Assembly: GCA_947586255.1 (NCBI GenBank)
Contig: CANPXP010000007.1
Coordinates: forward strand, 1-64,000
DNA from: an uncultured Lachnospiraceae bacterium
GTDB lineage: Bacteria; Bacillota; Clostridia; Lachnospirales; Lachnospiraceae
Reading direction: 5' to 3'
DNA length: 64,000 bases
Position 1 is the first letter of the stretch. The number at the start of each line of letters is the position of its first letter. The notes beneath the pieces were generated by a model that made no database searches, was not told the origin of the DNA, and saw only the letters and a list, made by a program, of their open reading frames with translations. Below are positions 57,594 to 64,000 of the stretch, piece by piece. The position numbers and the translations under genes are program-made.

Positions 57594-59104
57594 GCGAAAC
57601 CTACCAGATGTCCCGTGAATTCCTGCAGTATGCTCTCCTCCTGCTTGCGCATGAACAGCGTCATGCGATCTCCGTTGAAAGAGAACTGGAAATGTATACT
57701 GCCGACGCAGGAGTCGATCACGTTCACCTTGACATACAGCGTGTCGTCCGGCAGCCAGACGCCGCTGGCGGCGCAGCGCAGATCGTAGAGGGGCAGGAGA
57801 CCGGCCAGAGGATATCCCATGCCGAAGCGGATGCGGTATTCCCCGCCGCGGTAGCCGAATGTCAGACAGCCGTCCCTGGCCGGGTGGTCGTCGCTGTCGG
57901 CAAATTCAAGCTGCATATAGGAGAAGTCGCTGTCCTGTATGGCGAACCGCTTTCCGGCGATCCGGTCCGCCGTCCGGCTGTCTGCAACGCCTGATGGCAC
58001 ATGGAGCGTGCGGGAGGCAAGAAAACGCTGATACCGCGCCTGACTTTCTTCGTCCGGCAGCGAAGCGCTTTCGGCGGCCGCATCGTCCGTGGAGGTACGC
58101 CGGGCGGCGTCGGTCCGCGTGTGTGCAGCGGCGGCGCTGTCGATGGAGGGCAGCACTTCCTCGTATAGGGCGTCGTAGATCTGCTGGTTGCCGCCGCCAA
58201 TGCCCTGGGTATCCGCGGTCGTCACGCAGATGAGATCATAGTCGGGCAGCACGATGACGAGCTGGCCGCCCATGCCGTAGCAGACGTAGCCATTCTTCTC
58301 CGTGCGCCAGATCTGCATGCCGTAGCCGCAGGCCTCGCTCGGCAGAGGAGCGGTCACGGCGGTGGCCGTGAGGCACGACGTCGCCTCGCGGATGAAGGAG
58401 GCGGACAGAAGCTGTTCGCCGTCGATATTTCCCTCCCGGTACAGGAAGAGACCGAATTTCAGGACGTCCATGGAGGTTGCGACCAGGCCGCTGCCGCCGA
58501 TGGACACGCCGAAGGGATCCTTTAACAGGTAGGATTCGTCGGAGAAACCTACGGGCCGCAGCTTCTTCTTGAGGTAGTCGAGCATATCCATGCCGCTCAG
58601 CTTCTCCGCCAGGGCGCAGAGCGTGTGCGCGGAGGAGGTGTCATAGTGGAAGACGGTTCCGGCAGGGTGTGTCGGCGGCGTTGTGAAGAAGCTCTCGACC
58701 CAGTCCCTCTCCAGATCCAGCTTGTAGGTGGTCTTTTCGTGGCAGGTGCGCATCATGAGCATGTCGCGGATCGTCATTTCGGCGATGTAGGGATGCACGT
58801 CGGCGGGCACCTTCTCCGGGAAATAGTCTATGATTCTGTCGTCGAGAGAGAGCCGGCCTTCGTCGGCGAGCAGTCCGATGGCGACGGCGGTGAAGCTCTT
58901 GGTGATCGAGAACATGCGGTGCAGCGAGTCCGCCGTGCACGGCGCATAGTAGCTCTCACAGATCAGCTTGCCCCCGCGCATGATGAGCAGGCTGTGCATG
59001 GGAATCTGTTTCCGTTCCAGCCGCTCCATCATGCGCATGATGGCTTCTGAAGAAACTCCCGTCTGTTCGGGAACGGCGCGTTCAATCGTAAGCATATCGC
59101 TCAA
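57590..59104 (-). CDS. Serine hydrolase, beta-lactamase class C-like
   Basis: MFSITKSFTAVAIGLLADEGRLSLDD (SxxK); YDTSSAHTLCALAEKLSG (YxS-like). Confidence 0.92.
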   Translation of the reverse strand: MSDMLTIERAVPEQTGVSSEAIMRMMERLERKQIPMHSLLIMRGGKLICESYYAPCTADSLHRMFSITKSFTAVAIGLLADEGRLSLDDRIIDYFPEKVPADVHPYIAEMTIRDMLMMRTCHEKTTYKLDLERDWVESFFTTPPTHPAGTVFHYDTSSAHTLCALAEKLSGMDMLDYLKKKLRPVGFSDESYLLKDPFGVSIGGSGLVATSMDVLKFGLFLYREGNIDGEQLLSASFIREATSCLTATAVTAPLPSEACGYGMQIWRTEKNGYVCYGMGGQLVIVLPDYDLICVTTADTQGIGGGNQQIYDALYEEVLPSIDSAAAAHTRTDAARRTSTDDAAAESASLPDEESQARYQRFLASRTLHVPSGVADSRTADRIAGKRFAIQDSDFSYMQLEFADSDDHPARDGCLTFGYRGGEYRIRFGMGYPLAGLLPLYDLRCAASGVWLPDDTLYVKVNVIDSCVGSIHFQFSFNGDRMTLFMRKQEESILQEFTGHLVGFA

Positions 59105-59295
59105 GTCCTCCTGTAACCTGTGATATAATGAATCCTCTGAAGCAATATTATTTTAACAATTTACAGTCGAATATACAAGCAGGGGAGCGGAAAAAATTGT
59201 AAGTACTTACAACGTGCCGGCGGGAAAGTTTTGGACGATATGTTACAGTTAGAATAAAAATATTAAATTTTTTGGCATATTTTCATAAAAGACAC

Positions 59296-59325
59296 TTTAC
59301 AAGACAAGAGGCGTTATGATATGAT
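59296..59325 (+). promoter_or_regulatory. Promoter of the sugar ABC transporter operon
   Basis: TTTACA (59296-59301), 18-nt spacer, TATGAT (59320-59325). Confidence 0.5.
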
Positions 59326-59412
59326 TATCAAGTAGTATGAAAGTGCTTACATATTCTTTTTCTTTTGTGAAAAGCAAGATGTACAAAGCACAGCAATCAA
59401 AGGAGGTTTACT

Positions 59413-61014
59413 ATGAAAAAGAAAGTAGTTTCCCTGCTTTTGGCAACCACCATGGTTGTTTCATTAGTAGGCTGTGGCGGCGGAGACAGCTCTTCTACCA
59501 CAGAACCCGCTGCTGACGCAGGCACGGAAGCACCGGCTGCCGACGCAGGCACAGAGGCACCTGCCGCAGACGCAGGCACAGAGACAGAGGCTGCCGCATC
59601 GGATGTCGAGAAGCCGGAAGAGATCACCATCATGGTTGACGGTACGGTATTCACGGAGGAGAACGGCCGTGATCAGTTCATCGCTAAGCTCGAGGAGCTG
59701 ACGGGTATCAAGATCAACGTGATCCAGCCCGACCATGACGCATACTATGACGTAGTTGGTCAGAGAATTGCAGGCGGCGACTGGCCGGATGTGCTGATTC
59801 TTGCATCTACGCAGATGTCCAGCTACGGTTCCGAGGGCGTTCTCTGGGATATGGCTGACGCCTGGAACAATTCCGAGCTGAAGAAGCGCCAGGAGGCGTT
59901 CAACGGTGCAGGCGTGGTTGAGTCCATGTTCATCGACGGTCACCTTTACGGTATGCCTGCAGCGCACGGTAACGGCTGCGTTACCTACGTAAAGCAGAAA
60001 TGGCTTGACGACGCGGGCATCACGACGCTGCCCACCAACTTCGACGAGTACTATGACATGCTGCTCAAGCTGAAAGAGGCTGAGGGTGTTGACTATGTAG
60101 TAGCTGCATCCGGTTTCCTGAACGCTGAGGCGCCTTACATCAACTACTTCCCGGAGTTCTATCAGGATGCATGGCCGAGTTTCTATCAGAAGGACGACGG
60201 CACATGGGCTGACGGCTTCGCTGAGGATTCCATGAAGGCGGCTATGGAGAGACTGGCAAAGGGTGTTGCCGACGGCGTTGTTGACCCTGAGTCCACCAAC
60301 TATGCAACCAGCGATGTCCGTAACAAGTTCTACGACGACAGCCTTGGCGTATTCACCTACTGGGCAGGTACATGGGCAAGCAACATCAAGAACAACTGCG
60401 AGAACAACGGTCTGGACGGCACGATGGCAGTCCTGGAGCCTATCGCAGAGGTTGGCGCGTACATCGACCGTGTATCTCCGGCTTGGTGCATCACCACGAC
60501 CTGCGAGAATCCTGAGGGCGTATTCAAATACTTCATCGAGGCGATGCAGGACGGCGGCGACGTACAGTTCCTGTGGACCTACGGCGTAGAGGGCGTTCAC
60601 TGGTCTACCGCGGCGGAGACGCTGTATGCGGATACGGATGAGCCCAAGACTTACGCTGAGGGTGAGTTCCACATGCTTGACAATCTGGAGACTCCCGGTT
60701 CCCAGTACACCAAGGCTCACATCGATCCGATGCTCGCTCTGACGGAGCTGGCGGACGACCCTCGTGAGACGACGGTAGAGCCTGAGGCTCTTGCAGCTCA
60801 GGAGCTGTTCAACACGCATTCCGTAGGTGCATTCGTAGTTCCTTCTACGGACGCGATGAACCAGTACAACGGCGATCTGATGACAGAGAAGCAGTCCCTT
60901 GTAACGAAGGTTGCGCTCGGTCAGATGACTGTTGACGAGGCGTATGCGGAGTACGAGTCCGGCGGTTATGCTGATATGTCTCAGCAGATCGTTGACTCCC
61001 TGAACGCACAGTAA
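59413..61014 (+). CDS. Extracellular solute-binding lipoprotein (carbohydrate ABC transporter)
   Basis: Lipobox SLVGCGG; family-1-like SBP; strong RBS aaaggagg; followed by two permeases. Confidence 0.93.
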   Translation: MKKKVVSLLLATTMVVSLVGCGGGDSSSTTEPAADAGTEAPAADAGTEAPAADAGTETEAAASDVEKPEEITIMVDGTVFTEENGRDQFIAKLEELTGIKINVIQPDHDAYYDVVGQRIAGGDWPDVLILASTQMSSYGSEGVLWDMADAWNNSELKKRQEAFNGAGVVESMFIDGHLYGMPAAHGNGCVTYVKQKWLDDAGITTLPTNFDEYYDMLLKLKEAEGVDYVVAASGFLNAEAPYINYFPEFYQDAWPSFYQKDDGTWADGFAEDSMKAAMERLAKGVADGVVDPESTNYATSDVRNKFYDDSLGVFTYWAGTWASNIKNNCENNGLDGTMAVLEPIAEVGAYIDRVSPAWCITTTCENPEGVFKYFIEAMQDGGDVQFLWTYGVEGVHWSTAAETLYADTDEPKTYAEGEFHMLDNLETPGSQYTKAHIDPMLALTELADDPRETTVEPEALAAQELFNTHSVGAFVVPSTDAMNQYNGDLMTEKQSLVTKVALGQMTVDEAYAEYESGGYADMSQQIVDSLNAQ

Positions 61015-61151
61015 GTAAGATTCAGTGATCAAAGATTAGGCGGAGCGCTCTTTACTCCGCCTAATCTATCAGGGGAGGCGGCCGCTCACCGCTTCCGAGA
61101 CGCAGTATCAGAGCGGTATTTCTTCAATTATGTGGGAGAGGAAGGACGGAT

Positions 61152-62087
61152 ATGAAGGAAAAGAAAAAAAATAAGACTATGGCTAAAATTTACAAGTATA
61201 GGGGATTTTATCTGATGTTCCTTCCGGTATTTGTATTTGCCATCATCTTCTTTTATGCGCCGATGCTCGGTATCCGCTTTGCGTTTACCAACTATAACGG
61301 CATAAAGGAACCTGCGTTTACGGGGTTAAAGAACTTCCAGCGGATGTTCTCGATGCAGAATTTCTGGGGGGCATTCTGGAACACCATTCAGATCAGTATC
61401 ATCAAGCTGTTGCTCACGACGGCGTTCGCGGTCATCGTGTCGATCCTGCTGAATGAGATCGCAAACCTCTTATTTAAGAAAGTAGTGCAGACGATCATCT
61501 ACCTGCCGCACTTCATGTCATGGGTTGTGACGGCATCGATTTTCTCCCTGATCCTGTCGCCTTCGAGCAGCGGTCTTGTCAATACGCTCCTCGTGAATAT
61601 CGGCGTGCTGGATTCCAACAGCATGATCTACTTCCTGGGAAATTCGAAGTGGTGGCGTCCTGCTTATTATATCATCAATCTCTGGAAAGAGACCGGTTGG
61701 CAGACCGTCATCTTCATGGCGACGCTGGCCGGCATCAACACAGACCTCTATGAGGCGGCCGCCATCGACGGCGCCGGCAGATGGGGCAAGATGTGGTACA
61801 TCACCTTCCCGCAGCTGCGCAATACGATCCTGACGGTCATCATCCTGAACCTTGCCAAGGTCATGAACCTGTTCGAGTCCGCTTTCGTACTGCAGAACGA
61901 CGCGGTGCTGGATGTGTCGAACGTGCTCGAGACCTACATCTACTATCAGAGTTTTAACAGCGGCTCCATTCCGAACTACGGCTACACAACGGCGGTCGGT
62001 CTGTTCAAGTCTCTGGTGGGCTGCGTGCTCGTTCTTGTCTGCAACCAGTGGAGTAAGAAAGTACGCGAAGGCCGCGGAATTGTGTAA
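61152..62087 (+). CDS. Carbohydrate ABC transporter permease, LplB/YteP-like
   Basis: FLPVFVFAIIFFYAPMLGIRFAFTNYNG; EAAAIDGAGRWGKMWYITFPQLRNTI. Confidence 0.95.
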   Translation: MKEKKKNKTMAKIYKYRGFYLMFLPVFVFAIIFFYAPMLGIRFAFTNYNGIKEPAFTGLKNFQRMFSMQNFWGAFWNTIQISIIKLLLTTAFAVIVSILLNEIANLLFKKVVQTIIYLPHFMSWVVTASIFSLILSPSSSGLVNTLLVNIGVLDSNSMIYFLGNSKWWRPAYYIINLWKETGWQTVIFMATLAGINTDLYEAAAIDGAGRWGKMWYITFPQLRNTILTVIILNLAKVMNLFESAFVLQNDAVLDVSNVLETYIYYQSFNSGSIPNYGYTTAVGLFKSLVGCVLVLVCNQWSKKVREGRGIV

Positions 62088-62099
62088 GGAGGGAATGGC

Positions 62100-62945
62100 A
62101 TGAAGAAGAAAAAGAAAATTTCGGTTTTTCAGATCGTCAATGGTCTGGTGTTTATTATACTGGCGTTTGTTATCCTGATCCCTATGTGGAAGGTTATCGT
62201 CGATTCCTTCGATTTACATACGGCATACGGTATGAAGCTGTGGCCGGAAGCCTTCGGTCTGGACGGTTATGGAAATGTCTTCTCGAACCCGACGCTGTTA
62301 CGTCCGCTGATCATCTCCTTCATCACCACGATCGTAGGTACGCTGATCGCGCTGACGCTGTCCACACTGGGCGCGTATGTATTGATTCAGTGGGATATGC
62401 CGGGCAGAAACTTCTTCGCGAACATGCTGCTGTTCACCATGATCTTCAACGGCGGTATGATCCCGACCTACCTGGTATTGAGAGGACTGCACCTGACGAA
62501 CACGATCTGGGTTGTTATCCTGTTCCCGGCGCTGAACGTCTATAACCTGGTGCTGATGAGAAACTTCTTCGAGGGCATTCCGCAGAGCCTGTTTGAGTCG
62601 GCTACGCTGGACGGCTGCTCGCCGATGCAGACCTTTATCCGCATCGTGCTGCCGATGTCCAAGGCGGCGTTGGCGTCCATCGGCCTGATGTTCGCGGTAA
62701 CCTACTGGAACGACTACACGCACTACAAACTGTATATTACAGACTCCAAGTGGTATAACTTCCAGATGAAACTGCGCGGTATGGTTATGGGTAGTGACCT
62801 GCCGCCCACGGCAGGCAGCAACGCGACGGAGAATACGGTCAAGAACGCGGCGATCATCATCGTTATCATCCCGTTCATGATTCTGTATCCTTTCCTGCAG
62901 AAGTACTTCGTAAAGGGTGTCAATATCGGCGCTGTCAAGGAGTAA
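62100..62945 (+). CDS. Carbohydrate ABC transporter permease, LplC/YtcP-like
   Basis: ESATLDGCSPMQTFIRIVLPMSKAALASIGLMFAVTYWNDY. Confidence 0.95.
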   Translation: MKKKKKISVFQIVNGLVFIILAFVILIPMWKVIVDSFDLHTAYGMKLWPEAFGLDGYGNVFSNPTLLRPLIISFITTIVGTLIALTLSTLGAYVLIQWDMPGRNFFANMLLFTMIFNGGMIPTYLVLRGLHLTNTIWVVILFPALNVYNLVLMRNFFEGIPQSLFESATLDGCSPMQTFIRIVLPMSKAALASIGLMFAVTYWNDYTHYKLYITDSKWYNFQMKLRGMVMGSDLPPTAGSNATENTVKNAAIIIVIIPFMILYPFLQKYFVKGVNIGAVKE

Positions 62946-62972
62946 TTGCTCTGAATTGAAATAGGTAAACAT

Positions 62973-63010
62973 AGTTGGTGCAGCGGCTCGTTTCTCTGCA
63001 CCAACTTTTT
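62973..63010 (+). terminator. Intrinsic terminator after the permease gene
   Basis: AGTTGGTGCAG ... CTGCACCAACT TTTT. Confidence 0.85.
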
Positions 63011-63133
63011 ACGCGGCAGTGAGCCAAACTGACAGGCCTGCCTGTCAATTCGGCGAATGCCGCGATAACGGGTGAAACTCGCAGAGTGTGTTTCGTCTCG
63101 TTGAAAAAATAATATAGCGATTTGGAGGAGCAT

Positions 63134-63847
63134 ATGAGTACAATATTTTGGGCTGGGGATTCCACGGTACAGTTTAACGGAATCCTGACATTTCCGCAGA
63201 CAGGTCTCGGCCAGGTGCTGCCGATGTACTTAAAGCCGGAGATCAGAGTGGAGAATCACGCGAAGAACGGGCGCAGCACGAAGAGCTTTATCGACGAATC
63301 CAGACTGGTGCCGATCTACGATCGCATCTCGGAGGGCGATTTCCTCTTCATCCAGTTCGGGCACAACGACGAGAAAGATACGGATCCGGCGCGCTACACC
63401 GACCCGGAGACGGAGTATCGGACGAATCTCGGCAAGTTCGTCAACGTGGCCAGAGACAAGAAGGCGTATCCGGTGCTGATCACGCCGCTTGAACGGAGAA
63501 ACTTCAAGCCCGACGGGCATCTGGAGGAGAGTCTGCATCTGCCCTATGTGCAGGCGATGAAGGAGACGGCGAAGGAGCTGTACGTGCCGCTCATCGATCT
63601 CTTTACCATGAGCCGTGAGAAGCTGGAGCAGGTCGGACCCGAGAACACGCTGACCTGGTACATGCATATACCCGCAGGCATCTATCCGTACCACCCGGAA
63701 GGGCTCGACACGGACAACACCCATCTGCGCTATGAGGGCGCGGTGATCTATGCCGGCTGCATCGCGAGAGGGTTAAAGGAGCTGGGCGGTGTCTATGCGG
63801 ATCTTCTGCTGGAGGATCTGTTTGCGAAGCCTTTTTACGGAATGTAA
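63134..63847 (+). CDS. SGNH/GDSL esterase, rhamnogalacturonan acetylesterase-like
   Basis: IFWAGDSTVQ; HAKNGRSTKSFIDE; DFLFIQFGHNDEKD; DNTHLRYEGA (Ser/Gly/Asn/His blocks). Confidence 0.9.
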   Translation: MSTIFWAGDSTVQFNGILTFPQTGLGQVLPMYLKPEIRVENHAKNGRSTKSFIDESRLVPIYDRISEGDFLFIQFGHNDEKDTDPARYTDPETEYRTNLGKFVNVARDKKAYPVLITPLERRNFKPDGHLEESLHLPYVQAMKETAKELYVPLIDLFTMSREKLEQVGPENTLTWYMHIPAGIYPYHPEGLDTDNTHLRYEGAVIYAGCIARGLKELGGVYADLLLEDLFAKPFYGM

Positions 63848-63913
63848 CGAATATGTGCAACAGCCTGTGACCGCGCCGGACTACGCGCGGTTTTGCTGTG
63901 GAGAGGAGAAACT

Positions 63914-64000
63914 ATGGAGCGTTTGTGGAAATCTGACCTGGGGGACGGCACATACCGGAACCCCGTCCTGTATGCGGATTATTCCGATCCCGATGTGATC
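63914..64000 (+). CDS. Glycoside hydrolase family 43-like, N-terminus only (truncated by window end)
   Basis: MERLWKSDLGDGTYRNPVLYADYSDPDVI..., typical GH43 start around the catalytic Asp. Confidence 0.8.
   Translation, partial: MERLWKSDLGDGTYRNPVLYADYSDPDVI

Overview
The window reads as a gene-dense chromosomal segment of a spore-forming, moderately high-GC Lachnospiraceae-like Firmicute. This placement is inferred from gene content and synteny; no database search was possible. Most of it is core genome: G3E GTPases, the complete spoIIIAA-AH operon, deoB, prfC, nusB-xseA-xseB-ispA-dxs-tlyA-nadK-argR-recN, spoIVB-spo0A locus, glgA, a MurJ/SpoVB-like flippase, CotF-like coat genes, a MATE exporter, rqcH, yicC-remA-gmk-rpoZ-trpD-rimO-pgsA-cinA, and recA-recX. 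The window ends in a carbohydrate ABC transporter / acetylesterase / GH43 locus. The strongest anomaly is at the canonical spo0A position just after spoIVB. That gene keeps an intact Spo0A DNA-binding domain but only about the first 43 residues of the receiver domain, so the phosphoacceptor-Asp region is absent in frame. Other notable signals are: (1) a tryptophan T-box (UGG specifier, UGGC acceptor-pairing sequence) ahead of a TrpXYZ-type ABC transporter; (2) an orphan trpD-like gene embedded by overlaps between rpoZ and rimO; (3) a C9 homopolymer inside a lower-GC membrane protein gene; (4) a 27-unit hexapeptide repeat protein between cinA and recA; (5) a bile-salt-hydrolase-family gene with a 1-nt frameshift at its C-terminus; (6) a His-rich CobW-type GTPase pair; and (7) several palindromes and hairpins around the sugar transporter.
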